From CAWEDP01 sp963807925 (lineage in GTDB: Bacteria; Acidobacteriota; Vicinamibacteria; Vicinamibacterales; CAVVIG01): a stretch of 64,000 bases of DNA. The stretch lies in contig CAWEDP010000003.1 in the NCBI GenBank assembly GCA_963807925.1, positions 1 through 64,000 of the forward strand. Direction: 5' to 3'. Position numbers and translations under genes: made by a program. Shown one piece after another: positions 26,559 to 35,127 of the stretch. The first letter of the stretch is position 1. Every line of letters begins with the position of its first letter. The notes under the pieces were generated by a model. That model ran no database searches and had not been told where the DNA came from. It saw only the letters and a program-made list of their open reading frames with translations.

Positions 26559-29060
26559 GTGGGTGCCCGCGATCGCGACACGACAGCCTCACGCCTCGAA
26601 GCGCTGCTCGACGCCACCGACGACGGGATCGTCACGACCACTCTCGACGGCACCATCACCCTGTGGAATGCGGGCGCCGAACGCCTGTACGGCTTCCCGG
26701 CGGCGGAGGCCACGGGCCGCTCGATCCTCCTGCTGTTCCCCCCCGAACGCGCCGCCGAAGAACTGCAGATCCAGCGTGCCGTTCAACGCGGCGAGCGCGT
26801 CCGCGACGTGGATGCGGTGCGCGTGGACCGGAAGGGCACGGCGGTCCCGATCAGCCTCACGGTCGTGCCGCTGCGAAGCGGAGACGGCGGCGTCGTCGGC
26901 ACGCTGCGAGTCGCGCGCAAGGTGGGCTCCCGATCGGCCGAGCGGGCCGGGCGGCGCCTGGCCGCCATCGTGGAATCGAGCGACGATGCGATCGTCAGCA
27001 AGGACCTGAACGGCATCGTCACGTCGTGGAACGGGGCGGCCGAGCGGATGTTCGGCTTCACCGCGGAGGAGATGATCGGCCAGTCGGTTCGACTCATCAT
27101 TCCGGCCGATCGCCAGACCGAAGAGGACAGCGTGCTCGCGTCCATCCGGCGCGGCGAGCAGGTGGATCATTTCGAGACGATTCGCCGGCGCAAGGACGGA
27201 TCGCTGGTCCCGATCTCGCTCACCGTCTCTCCGATTCGCGACGGGGACGGGCGGGTCATCGGCGCGTCCAAGATCGCGCGCGACATCACCGACAAGAGGC
27301 AGGTCGAGGCCGAACTCATACGGCTGCTGGCCATCGCGGAACAGAACGCGGCCATCACCGACAAGTTGAACCAGGTGGGCGCCATCGTGGCCTCCGATCT
27401 CGATCGCGAGAAGATCGTGCAGGCGGTGATTGACGCCGCCACCGACCTCACGCGCGCCGAGTTCGGCGTGTTCGTCTACAACGGGCTCAACGATCGGGGC
27501 GAGTCGTCCACGCAGTACGCGGTCGCCGGGGCCTCAAGGGAGGTGTCGGCCGTCCTTCCGGCGGCGCGGCACCAGGGCATCTTCGATCCGAGCTTCCGCG
27601 AGACGGTCCCGGTCCGGAGCCGCGACGTCACCGCCGACGCCCGGTACGCGTCTCAGGCGCCGCCTGCCCGCATTCCGGGCAGCAACCTGCCGGTCCGCAG
27701 CTATCTCGCGGTGCCGGTCAACGCGCGCTCCGGCGAGCGGCTGGGTGGCCTGTTCTTCGGTCATTCCGGCGTCGGGTTCTTCGACGAGCGGCACGAGCGG
27801 CTCGCCGCCGGTGTGGCGTCGTGGGCGGCGGTCGCCCTCGAGAACGCGCGGCTGTACATGGAGGTCCGCCAGGCGAGCCGGCTCAAGGACGAATTTCTCG
27901 CCACGCTGTCGCACGAACTGCGGACGCCGCTGAACGCGATCGTCGGCTACGCGCGGATGATTCGCGACGGCATTCTGGGCGCGGATCGACGGCAGAAGGC
28001 GGTGGTCACGATCGAGCGCAACGCGACCTCGCTGACACAGATCGTCGAGGACGTGCTCGATGTGTCTCGCATCATCTCGGGGAAGATGCGGCTGGACGTG
28101 CAATCGGTCGACACCTCGGCGGTCATCCGGAACGCGGTCGAAGCGGTGGCGCCGGGCGCCGAAGCCAAGGGCGTCACGCTGGATACGCACCTCGAGAGCG
28201 ATGTGCCGGTCTTCGCCGATCCCGAACGGCTCCAGCAGATCGTGTGGAATCTCCTGTCGAACGCCGTGAAGTTCACCGGACGGGGCGGGCGCATCGATGT
28301 CACGTCGTGGCGGGCCGAGTCGCACGTCGAGATCAGCGTCGCCGACACCGGCATCGGCATCGCGCCCGAATTCCTGCCGCACATCTTCGAGCGGTTTCGT
28401 CAGGCCGACTCGAGCACCACGCGCGAGCGCGGGGGCCTGGGCCTCGGCCTGGGCATTGCGAAACAGCTGGTCGAGATGCACGGCGGCACCATCGAGGCCG
28501 AAAGCGGCGGTCACGGGCTCGGCTCGACGTTTCGCGTCTGCCTGCCCGTGATGGCGGTGCGCGCCGCGCCGGCCGACAGGAGCACGCCCTTGGCCGGCGA
28601 CGAGCGCGAGCGCTCCGCCCGGCCCCGTCCGAACCTGCACGGCCTCCGCGTGCTCGCCGTGGACGACGACCGCGATGCCTTGAACATGGTCCGGGAGATC
28701 CTCGAAGCTGCCGGCGCCGACGTCTCGACCGCGAGCTCCGGCGGCGCCGCCCTCGAGACGATTGCGGCGGTGCACCCCGACGTGCTCGTGGCGGACCTCG
28801 GGATGCCGCGGATGGACGGGTTCGAGCTGATCGTCCGCATCCGCACCAGCGCCGATCCGTCGGTGCGGAACGTCCCCGCCGCGGCGCTCACCGCGTACGC
28901 GCGCTCGGAGGATCGCGCCAAGGCCATGCGCAGCGGGTTCCAGATGCACCTGGCGAAGCCGATCGATCCCGGCGATCTGACCGCGGCCGTGGCCCTGCTG
29001 GCCCGATCGGCGCGCCTGTCGCCGCCGACCGTTTCGCCCGAGCTCGATCCCTTCCACTGA
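26559..29060 (+). CDS. Hybrid sensor histidine kinase (PAS-PAS-GAF-HisKA-HATPase-REC)
   Basis: 833 residues from GTG 26559, without membrane helices, so a cytoplasmic sensor. Domains in order are PAS (about 8-125, DGIVTTTLDGTITLWNAGAE), PAS (133-250, SSDDAIVSKDLNGIVTSWNG), GAF (275-430), HisKA with SHELRTPLNAIVGYARM (His near 452), and HATPase_c with NLLSNAVKFTG, DTGIGIAPEFLPHIFERF and GLGLGLGIAKQLVEMHGG. A C-terminal receiver domain has VLVADLGMPRMDGFE (phospho-Asp near 746) and the switch lysine in HLAKPID. No DNA-binding response regulator is adjacent, so it signals through an unlinked partner or acts in a phosphorelay. It follows the antiporter-OtsA gene by 74 bp on the same strand and may respond to the same stress. 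Confidence 0.9.
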   Translation: MGARDRDTTASRLEALLDATDDGIVTTTLDGTITLWNAGAERLYGFPAAEATGRSILLLFPPERAAEELQIQRAVQRGERVRDVDAVRVDRKGTAVPISLTVVPLRSGDGGVVGTLRVARKVGSRSAERAGRRLAAIVESSDDAIVSKDLNGIVTSWNGAAERMFGFTAEEMIGQSVRLIIPADRQTEEDSVLASIRRGEQVDHFETIRRRKDGSLVPISLTVSPIRDGDGRVIGASKIARDITDKRQVEAELIRLLAIAEQNAAITDKLNQVGAIVASDLDREKIVQAVIDAATDLTRAEFGVFVYNGLNDRGESSTQYAVAGASREVSAVLPAARHQGIFDPSFRETVPVRSRDVTADARYASQAPPARIPGSNLPVRSYLAVPVNARSGERLGGLFFGHSGVGFFDERHERLAAGVASWAAVALENARLYMEVRQASRLKDEFLATLSHELRTPLNAIVGYARMIRDGILGADRRQKAVVTIERNATSLTQIVEDVLDVSRIISGKMRLDVQSVDTSAVIRNAVEAVAPGAEAKGVTLDTHLESDVPVFADPERLQQIVWNLLSNAVKFTGRGGRIDVTSWRAESHVEISVADTGIGIAPEFLPHIFERFRQADSSTTRERGGLGLGLGIAKQLVEMHGGTIEAESGGHGLGSTFRVCLPVMAVRAAPADRSTPLAGDERERSARPRPNLHGLRVLAVDDDRDALNMVREILEAAGADVSTASSGGAALETIAAVHPDVLVADLGMPRMDGFELIVRIRTSADPSVRNVPAAALTAYARSEDRAKAMRSGFQMHLAKPIDPGDLTAAVALLARSARLSPPTVSPELDPFH

Positions 29061-29115
29061 TCCGCTCCACGCCGCCCGCCGGCGCCTCGCTGCTCGCTCC
29101 GCCGACCTCGCGGCC

Positions 29116-29718
29116 TCAGTCCGCCGCCGGCGTCAGCTCGATCTGCAGATCCACGTCGCGGTTGACGGTGATGATGCGGGAGTAGAGATCGTACCCGTCA
29201 CTGGTCACCTCGAAGATGAGCGGCCCGGCGCGCACGCCCGAAAACGAGAAGCGGCCGCCGGCATCGGTGAACGTGTGCGGCCCCCCGACGATCTGCACAC
29301 GGGCGCCCTTGACGGGATGGGCGTCCGGCGCCGCGGCCGAGACGGTGCCGCTGACCGTGAAGGCGGGCGGCACATTGGCAATCAGATGATAGGAACCGCT
29401 GGCGCCCGCGTAGCTTGCCTGCAGCTCGACGTCGCCGGTCCCGACCACGGTGACATAGCCTGACGAGCTCACCGCGGCCACGCCTGGATTCGACGAAGCC
29501 CACGTCGCCGCGCCGGTCACGTCTTGGGCCGAGCCGTCCGGCGTCGTGGCCGTTGCGGTCAGTTGAAACGCAGAGTCCGAGCCCGACGCCCGGGTGACGA
29601 CCAGTTCGGTGGCGCCCGGCGCGGGCGGCGTCGGGGCCGCCGGGTTCGCGTTCTGGCCGGCACAGGCCGTAGCAATGATGGCGGCGATCGCGATCGAAAC
29701 CCAGCCCAGGTTCCTCAT
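29116..29718 (-). CDS. Lipoprotein with Big_2-type Ig and carboxypeptidase-regulatory-like domains
   Basis: About 200 residues from ATG 29718, with GGAGG eight bases upstream. A lipobox-type signal (AAIIATACAGQ) places the mature protein on a membrane with Cys as first residue. A bacterial Ig-like domain follows (ELVVTRASGSDSAFQLTATA, WASSNPGVAAVSSSGYVTV), then a carboxypeptidase-regulatory-like fold (FTVSGTVSAAAPDAHPVKGA, DAGGRFSFSGVRAGPLIFEV). Such lipoproteins are common in this type of genome and probably act in surface adhesion or architecture. It converges on the histidine kinase gene 55 bp away. No enzymatic role is visible. Confidence 0.75.
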   Translation of the reverse strand: MRNLGWVSIAIAAIIATACAGQNANPAAPTPPAPGATELVVTRASGSDSAFQLTATATTPDGSAQDVTGAATWASSNPGVAAVSSSGYVTVVGTGDVELQASYAGASGSYHLIANVPPAFTVSGTVSAAAPDAHPVKGARVQIVGGPHTFTDAGGRFSFSGVRAGPLIFEVTSDGYDLYSRIITVNRDVDLQIELTPAAD

Positions 29719-29881
29719 CGGGAAATCCTCCGGGTGCCTGCACACTCAAGCGCTGTGCCGACGGTCCGGGAGGAACGGTATTTGCTGTGTGGCCCGCGGG
29801 GGTATGCCGGACGGCCCTACCGCAGCCGTCGGGAGCGCACGAGGTTCGGTGCGCTCGGCAGTGGCCGGTGGCCGGCATCTG

Positions 29882-29887
29882 TATAAT
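29882..29887 (+). promoter_or_regulatory. Candidate -10 box TATAAT for the SMP-30-like gene
   Basis: A perfect TATAAT stands 21 bases before ATG 29909 in an otherwise G+C-rich region, with GAGGTGAG between them. No TTGACA-like -35 box is visible 17 bp upstream, so this is a partial match only. Confidence 0.4.
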
Positions 29888-29908
29888 CCGGCGCGAGGTG
29901 AGAACCCC

Positions 29909-30931
29909 ATGAGGCCACGGGGACGTGCGGGGACGATGGTATGCGTTGTCGCGCCCGCGCTCGTCGCAACGACAACCGCCTTCGCGCAGCGCGGCGCCGG
30001 GCGCGGGGCCCAGCCCCCGGGACCGCGAAGCGTGACCATCGCGGCGATCCCCGCCGTGATTGCGGCCGGCGTCGCCTGGACGATCGCCTGGCAGGGCCCC
30101 GACAACGCCGACGGCCTCGTGGCCACGCCGGATGGTGGCGTCCTGTTCGCGCAGGAGCAGCCGAATCAGGTCAGCAAGGTGGATGCCGACGATCGCGTGT
30201 CGGTGTTTCTCAAGAATACGCGTGGCGCCGGATCGCTGACGATCGACGCGAACGGCCGCCTCATCGCTGTCGAGCGGACGTGTACCGACCCCGGGCGGCG
30301 GAGCGCCGACCGGTGCCGGGAGCCGACGACGATCACGGTGCTCGCGCCCGAGCGCAGGGTCATGGCGGACAACATCGACGGCAAGCCGCTGGGCCGCCTG
30401 AACGATCTGGTGGCCGACCGCAACGGTAATATCTTCTTCACGGTCGGCGGAGCCTACGTCCTCGACGCACGCGGCCGGATCGCCAGCCTCGGCGACGACC
30501 TCCGCGCGAATGGCATCATGCTCAGCCCGGACGAGCAGACGCTGTACGTCACCAACGGCCGCGTGATCGTGGCGTTCGACGTGAAGGCCGACGGAACGAC
30601 GGGCCGTCGGCGCGATTTCGGCGTGCTCGAAGCCGGCGGCGCCGGCGACGGCATGGCGGTCGATGCAGCCGGCCGGCTTTATGTGACCTCCGCGCCCGGC
30701 GTTCAGGTGCTGGCGCCGGACGGCAGCTACCTTGGACTGATTCCCACGCCCCGGAGCGCAATCAGCGTCGCGTTTTCCGGACCGGAGAAGAAGACGCTTT
30801 ACGTGGTGGGCAGCGGAGCGCTGGGACGCGATGGCAGAGAACTCGAAACACCGGAGGGCGTGAGAAACAACGCCAAGACCATCTACAGGATTGCAACGCT
30901 GGCCCGGGGATTCGAGGGCCGCGCGAAATAG
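29909..30931 (+). CDS. Secreted SMP-30/gluconolactonase-like beta-propeller protein
   Basis: About 340 residues from ATG 29909, with GAGGTGAG upstream and a signal peptide (MVCVVAPALVATTTAFAQ). The six-bladed SMP-30/gluconolaconase/LRE pattern is clear: EQPNQVSKVDADDRVSVFL, RLNDLVADRNGNIFFTVGG, ANGIMLSPDEQTLYVTN, GDGMAVDAAGRLYVTSAPG and IPTPRSAISVAFSGPEKKTL. Characterised relatives are lactonases that bind a divalent metal through the Asn/Asp residues seen in RLND and DGMAVD. The substrate is probably a sugar lactone but is unproven. The gene converges on a TonB-like gene, and the two stop codons sit in one hairpin. Confidence 0.83.
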   Translation: MRPRGRAGTMVCVVAPALVATTTAFAQRGAGRGAQPPGPRSVTIAAIPAVIAAGVAWTIAWQGPDNADGLVATPDGGVLFAQEQPNQVSKVDADDRVSVFLKNTRGAGSLTIDANGRLIAVERTCTDPGRRSADRCREPTTITVLAPERRVMADNIDGKPLGRLNDLVADRNGNIFFTVGGAYVLDARGRIASLGDDLRANGIMLSPDEQTLYVTNGRVIVAFDVKADGTTGRRRDFGVLEAGGAGDGMAVDAAGRLYVTSAPGVQVLAPDGSYLGLIPTPRSAISVAFSGPEKKTLYVVGSGALGRDGRELETPEGVRNNAKTIYRIATLARGFEGRAK

Positions 30932-30948
30932 CTCGCAGCGCTATTTCG
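30924..30948. terminator. Hairpin spanning both convergent stop codons
   Basis: A 9-bp perfect stem (CGAAATAGC with GCTATTTCG) closes a 7-base loop. It contains the TAG of the plus-strand gene and the TAG of the minus-strand gene. No clear T tract follows on either side. A bidirectional terminator or 3'-end-stabilising structure is plausible. Confidence 0.5.
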
Positions 30949-31891
30949 ACGGGAGCTCGATGTCGATCACCTCCACGTACGCCGTCGGCCTGCCGTCCTT
31001 CACCGCAGGCTGGAACCGCCACGTGCGCGCGGCTTTGAGCAGCTCGGCGTCATAACGGGGATTCACCGACGCCGTCATCTTCGCCGACGCCACGTGGCCC
31101 GAGACGTCTATCAGCACCTCGAGGGTGCCCTTGAACGGCCCTCGGTCTTTTCCCGACGCTCCCGGACGCCACGCGGGCATCGGCCGGAACACAGGAACCG
31201 GCGGCGTCACCGATCCGCTTGTCGCCTGGGGAACCGGGGTGCGGGACCTTCCGGCGCGCGGGGCCGCGTCACGCGAGGCGGTGACCGGAGGAACCTGCCC
31301 CCGCCCTGCGGCCGGCGTGCGATCGGTCGAAGGTGTGGCGTCCTGATTGCGTGCGGCTGCGCTCAGGTCGCGAAACCCGGCCGCCATCATGCGAAGGTCG
31401 GCTGCGTCCGCAATCGCGCGCCCATCGGGATCGTCGAGCAGCGCGATCACGCGCTCGAACTGCACGTCCGCTCCGACGTCGTGGCGTTCGAAGGCCGCTT
31501 TCGCGTCGGCGTACACGCGGTGCACGACCGCTGGAAGCATCTCCTGCCTGATCTCGTGAAAGATCGACTGGATGCGCGGCGACGCGTCGTCCTGCGACAG
31601 CTGATAGAGCGGGTCGGCTTCGACGAGCGCCTGGATGGCGCGACGCGCTTCGGCGTGTCGATCGAGCGCGAGCAGGCAGAAGACCCGATACTCTTGAGCT
31701 TTCGTCGCGTCTTCACTGGAGGCGTCGTGCGGCAAATCCTCGAGGACGGCCAGCGCTTCTTCGTAGGCCGCCGCCGTGTAGAGGTGCTTCGCGGTGGCGA
31801 GCGGGTCCTCGCGGCCGGCGGCGGGCGCGGCTGCGGCGAGGGCTGCGAGCAGCAACAGAGCCGTCGGCGTAGTCGCGAGCACGCCTTTCAT
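30941..31891 (-). CDS. TonB C-terminal domain protein with helical repeat N-terminus
   Basis: 316 residues with a signal peptide (LLLLAALAAAAPAAG). Residues about 30-170 are helical and TPR-like (HLYTAAAYEEALAVLEDLPH, LALDRHAEARRAIQALVEAD). A Pro/Ala/Arg-rich linker follows, then a TonB_C-type domain (GTLEVLIDVSGHVASAKMT, DAELLKAARTWRFQPAVKDG). In characterised TonB the N-terminus spans the inner membrane and couples to ExbB/D. Here the N-terminus is a cleavable-looking signal and no ExbB/D is adjacent, so it is probably a periplasmic TonB-like protein rather than an energy transducer. The start at 31891 has a weak ribosome site. Confidence 0.75.
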   Translation of the reverse strand: MKGVLATTPTALLLLAALAAAAPAAGREDPLATAKHLYTAAAYEEALAVLEDLPHDASSEDATKAQEYRVFCLLALDRHAEARRAIQALVEADPLYQLSQDDASPRIQSIFHEIRQEMLPAVVHRVYADAKAAFERHDVGADVQFERVIALLDDPDGRAIADAADLRMMAAGFRDLSAAARNQDATPSTDRTPAAGRGQVPPVTASRDAAPRAGRSRTPVPQATSGSVTPPVPVFRPMPAWRPGASGKDRGPFKGTLEVLIDVSGHVASAKMTASVNPRYDAELLKAARTWRFQPAVKDGRPTAYVEVIDIELPSK

Positions 31892-32000
31892 CCGTCACAC
31901 CCCGCGCTCGGACGGGAGTACTTCCAAGGAAAGTCGTCATGCTACCGCGTCGGCGGAAACGGTGCAAGCGTCCGACGCCGCCGCCTCTGCATCTCACCGG

Positions 32001-32006
32001 TATACT
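32001..32006 (+). promoter_or_regulatory. Candidate -10 box TATACT for the DUF4159 gene
   Basis: TATACT lies 21 bases before ATG 32022 and just ahead of an AGGAGG ribosome site, the same geometry as the TATAAT at 29882. No good -35 hexamer is visible. Confidence 0.3.
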
Positions 32007-32021
32007 CACGACAGGAGGCAC

Positions 32022-32804
32022 ATGCGCCGATCCACGCGGGGCGTCGCCCTCACTGCCGTCTGTCTGCTGACCGCCGGCGTCGTATTCGCCCAGTTCGGTG
32101 GCCGCGGCCGCTTCTACATCCGTCCGAACATCCGCTACGACGGCCGCTTCACGTTCGTGCGGGTCAACTACACCACGGCGCCCGGCGGGTACTGGTACGG
32201 CGGCTGGCCGGCCTGGGGGCACGGCTATCCGCTGGCGGAACAGAACCTGATGCGGATCATGAACGAGGTGAGCTACCTCGGGGCGCACACCGAGGAGATC
32301 AACACGCTCGCCCTCGACGATCCGGAGCTGTTCAAGTACCCGGTGGCCTACGTGATCGAGCCGGACTGGTGGGCCATGACGGCGAGCGAGGGGGTCGCGC
32401 TGCGCGAGTACCTTGCAAAAGGCGGCTTCGTCATCGTCGACGACTTCAAGGGACGCGGGTATCGATCGGGCTACGGGTCCGGCTGGGACGCGTTCGCGCA
32501 GATTATGAAGCGGGCGCTGCCGGACGCGCGCTTCTTCGACCTGGACATCTCGCACCCGATCTTCCACTGCTTCTTCGAGATTGCGTCTCTCGACATCCCG
32601 CAGGCCTACATCGGCGGCCGCGCCGTCTTCCGCGGGGTGTTCGAGGACAACGATCCGACCAAGCGGCTGCAGGTCATCGTGAACTACAACACCGACATCT
32701 CGCAGTTCTGGGAATGGTCGGGGACGGGGCTGCGTCCCATCTCCGACACCAACGAGTCGTACAAGCTCGGCGTCAACTACATCGTCTATGGCATGACGCA
32801 TTGA
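32022..32804 (+). CDS. Secreted DUF4159 protein
   Basis: 260 residues from ATG 32022, with AGGAGG upstream and a signal peptide ending at VVFAQ. The body matches DUF4159 proteins: FTFVRVNYTTAPGG, NEVSYLGAHTEEINTLAL, LREYLAKGGFVIVDDFKG, FDLDISHPIFHCFFEI and YKLGVNYIVYGMTH. DUF4159 has a flavodoxin/ThuA-like alpha/beta fold of unknown role. In related genomes it is often found near MoxR/VWA-type operons such as the one at 56.7 kb here, though not adjacent in this case. It is followed 46 bp later by a secreted VOC protein, possibly in the same transcript. Confidence 0.85.
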   Translation: MRRSTRGVALTAVCLLTAGVVFAQFGGRGRFYIRPNIRYDGRFTFVRVNYTTAPGGYWYGGWPAWGHGYPLAEQNLMRIMNEVSYLGAHTEEINTLALDDPELFKYPVAYVIEPDWWAMTASEGVALREYLAKGGFVIVDDFKGRGYRSGYGSGWDAFAQIMKRALPDARFFDLDISHPIFHCFFEIASLDIPQAYIGGRAVFRGVFEDNDPTKRLQVIVNYNTDISQFWEWSGTGLRPISDTNESYKLGVNYIVYGMTH

Positions 32805-32850
32805 CAATCCGTGGCCGTTCGGCCAGCATCGCCGCGAACGGAGGACCGAC

Positions 32851-33909
32851 GTGACCGGGACAGGACGCGCAATCGCATGGACGGTCGTTTGCACGGCCGT
32901 GATCGGTGTCGCGCCCGCGCTGCTCGCGCAGGCGCCCGCGGCGCCGCCCGGCGCCGCGCCGGCCGGAGCTGTCGTCGTCGGGTCGGGCAATTACAGTCCC
33001 ATGGTGCAGGACCTCGACCGGGCCATCGGCTTCTACGGGGGGCTGCTGGGACTGGCCGTGCCCCCGCCCCCCGCCTCCGGCGCGCGGCCGATCAACACCG
33101 ACCCGGCGCTTCTGGCGATGTTCGGCATGCCGGACGCGCAGCTGCGATTCGTCGTCGCCCGGATTCCGGGCGCGAGCCTCGGCGTCGAGATCGTCGAAGT
33201 GCGCGGGCTCGAGAAGCGCGCGGTGAGGCCGAGGCCGCAGGATCCCGGCGGCACGACGCTGATTCTGCTGGTGCGCGACATCGACGCGGCGTTCGCGCCG
33301 CTGAAGAAGGCTGGTGTGCCGGTCGTCACGCCCGGCGGACAGCCGCTGGCGTTCGGCCCGAACAACGGCGTTCGCGGCGTCATCGTGGCCGATCCCGACG
33401 GCCACTACGTCGAGCTGTTGCAGCCCGACCCGCTGCCCGAGACGACGGCTCCCGCCACCAGCAACGTCATCGGTGCGCGCGTCCGCCTCGCGATCGCCGG
33501 CACCGACCAGACGATGCGGGTGTACCGGGACGTGCTGCAGTTTCAGCCGCAGGTCGGCGAGTTCGGGACGAATCCGCTGGTGGACCTGATGGGCCTGAAG
33601 GGCGCGCAGCTGCGGTTGACCAACGCGCAGGTGCCCGGCTCGCCGCTGCGGCTGGAGTTCGTCGAGCTCAAAGGCGTCGCACGGACGCCGATTCATCCCC
33701 GTCTGCAGGATCCCGGCGCGACGCGCTTCCAGCTGCGGCTTCGCGATCTGGACGACACGGTTGGCAAGCTGAAGGCGGCGGGGTCCGCCGTCGTGTCGAC
33801 CGGTGGCCAGCCGGCGACGCTCACCGGCGGGATCCGCGCGGCAATCATGCGCGATCCGAACGACCTGTACTTCGTCCTGATTCAGGCGGGACAGCAGAAT
33901 CGCCGGTAG
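32851..33909 (+). CDS. Secreted tandem VOC (glyoxalase-fold) protein
   Basis: 352 residues from GTG 32851, with GGAGG upstream. A signal peptide (VVCTAVIGVAPALLAQ) is followed by two VOC modules. Each module starts with a DLDRAIGFYGGLLGL or TMRVYRDVLQFQ pattern and ends near DPDGHYVELLQP or DPNDLYFVLIQ. The usual metal-binding histidine at the start of each module is absent (GNYSPMV, ARVRLAI) and only the first keeps the C-terminal glutamate, so a metal-dependent reaction is doubtful. VOC proteins are mostly cytoplasmic, and an exported one is unusual. Binding of an aromatic or reactive small molecule is possible. The next gene begins 23 bp downstream. Confidence 0.75.
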   Translation: MTGTGRAIAWTVVCTAVIGVAPALLAQAPAAPPGAAPAGAVVVGSGNYSPMVQDLDRAIGFYGGLLGLAVPPPPASGARPINTDPALLAMFGMPDAQLRFVVARIPGASLGVEIVEVRGLEKRAVRPRPQDPGGTTLILLVRDIDAAFAPLKKAGVPVVTPGGQPLAFGPNNGVRGVIVADPDGHYVELLQPDPLPETTAPATSNVIGARVRLAIAGTDQTMRVYRDVLQFQPQVGEFGTNPLVDLMGLKGAQLRLTNAQVPGSPLRLEFVELKGVARTPIHPRLQDPGATRFQLRLRDLDDTVGKLKAAGSAVVSTGGQPATLTGGIRAAIMRDPNDLYFVLIQAGQQNRR

Positions 33910-33932
33910 CGTCCCGCTGGGCCGGCCCTTCC

Positions 33933-35111
33933 GTGAGGACGACCACCTATCCAGCCGCGCGGATTGCCGCGCCGCGCCTTCAGGCGCTGTTCGCGCACCA
34001 CGCCGCCGAGGCGAGGCGCAAGGGCGAGCCGCGCGTCGCGACCCTCCCGGATGCGTATGCGATCGAGGCGATGATCGGCGCGGCATTCTGGGCCAGCCTC
34101 CGCCGGGAGGAAGGGTACGCTCCGCGCATCTCGCTCGCCTACGCGGCCCCGCAGGAGACCGCGCACCCGCTGCTCTTCGAGCGGTCCCTGCCGCTCGATC
34201 CGGCCGCCCTGACCCGCGTGGCCCCGGCCGTCGAGCGGGCCGGGATGCATCTCGGCGTCTGGCGCGACGCTTCGCTGGCGGGGGCGACCGCGGTGCAGGC
34301 ACCCGACGGCGGGCTGTCGGTCTGGGGCACGACCCGCTCGATTCCGCCGACGTGCCTCGTGGTGGAAGTGGCCGCGCCCGGCCTGCTCGTCGTCAAGCAC
34401 CAGCCGCGCGAAGGCGATTCGGGCAAGTTCGTCAACGTGGCGGTCATCGAGGGCGAACACGTGAAGCTGATCGACGGGCGCGCGTCGAGCCTGCCCGATT
34501 GCCCGGCGCTGCTCACCTCGCTCGTCGGTTTCGACGCGCCGGCATCGTGGTCCGAATCCTCCGACGTGCTGGTCCAGCTGGCGGTCTCGATGCGCAGCCA
34601 CGGGCGCGGCGGGTTGCTGCTCGTCGTACCCGCGGGCCGCGACCAGTGGCGCGAGTCCATCGTGCGGCCCATCCTCTACTCGGTGTCGCCGCCCTTTGCG
34701 GAGCTGACCGCGTTGTGGCGCGACGGGGCGCACGCCTCGCGGCACCCGGAGTGGCAGAGCGCGCTCGGGCGCGCGGTGAGCGCGGTGGCCGGGCTCACCG
34801 CCGTCGACGGCGCGGTCGTGATGACCGACGAGTACGAGGTCCTGGCGTTCGGCGCCAAGATCGCCCGCAGAAAGGGGTCGCCGCAGATCGAGCAGGTGAT
34901 CGTGACCGAGCCGATCGAAGGGACGCAGCCATGGACCGCGGACCCGGCGCAGCTCGGGGGCACGCGCCACCTGTCGGCCGCGCAGTTCGTCCACGACGAG
35001 CGCGACGCCGTCGCGCTCGTCGCCTCGCAGGACGGCCGCTTCACCGTGTTCGCGTGGTCTCCGTGCTCGGATCGCGTGCACGCGCACCGGGTCGAAGCGC
35101 TGCTTCTCTGA
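33933..35111 (+). CDS. Diadenylate cyclase (DAC)-like protein with N-terminal sensor region
   Basis: About 392 residues from GTG 33933, with no membrane helix. The C-terminal 120 residues match the DisA_N/DAC fold. LTAVDGAVVMTDEYEVLAFG carries the DGA motif near residue 291, and GGTRHLSAAQFVHDERDAVA carries the TRH motif near 343, followed by VALVASQDGRFTVFAW. Characterised enzymes use DGA and RHR motifs to make c-di-AMP from two ATP; here the third residue of RHR is Leu. The first 270 residues resemble the uncharacterised DACNV-type sensor region (LVVEVAAPGLLVVKHQPREG, GRGGLLLVVPAGRDQWRES). It probably makes c-di-AMP, a regulator of K+ and osmolyte balance elsewhere. It is 17 bp from the glucosidase gene. 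Confidence 0.7.
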   Translation: MRTTTYPAARIAAPRLQALFAHHAAEARRKGEPRVATLPDAYAIEAMIGAAFWASLRREEGYAPRISLAYAAPQETAHPLLFERSLPLDPAALTRVAPAVERAGMHLGVWRDASLAGATAVQAPDGGLSVWGTTRSIPPTCLVVEVAAPGLLVVKHQPREGDSGKFVNVAVIEGEHVKLIDGRASSLPDCPALLTSLVGFDAPASWSESSDVLVQLAVSMRSHGRGGLLLVVPAGRDQWRESIVRPILYSVSPPFAELTALWRDGAHASRHPEWQSALGRAVSAVAGLTAVDGAVVMTDEYEVLAFGAKIARRKGSPQIEQVIVTEPIEGTQPWTADPAQLGGTRHLSAAQFVHDERDAVALVASQDGRFTVFAWSPCSDRVHAHRVEALLL

Positions 35112-35127
35112 AAGCGCGGCCATCCTG

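Noticed and set aside
23164..26592. A 1142-codon minus-strand frame opposite the antiporter-OtsA gene
   Set aside because: Its product is Arg/His/Gln-rich without domains; it is an antisense shadow of high-G+C coding sequence.
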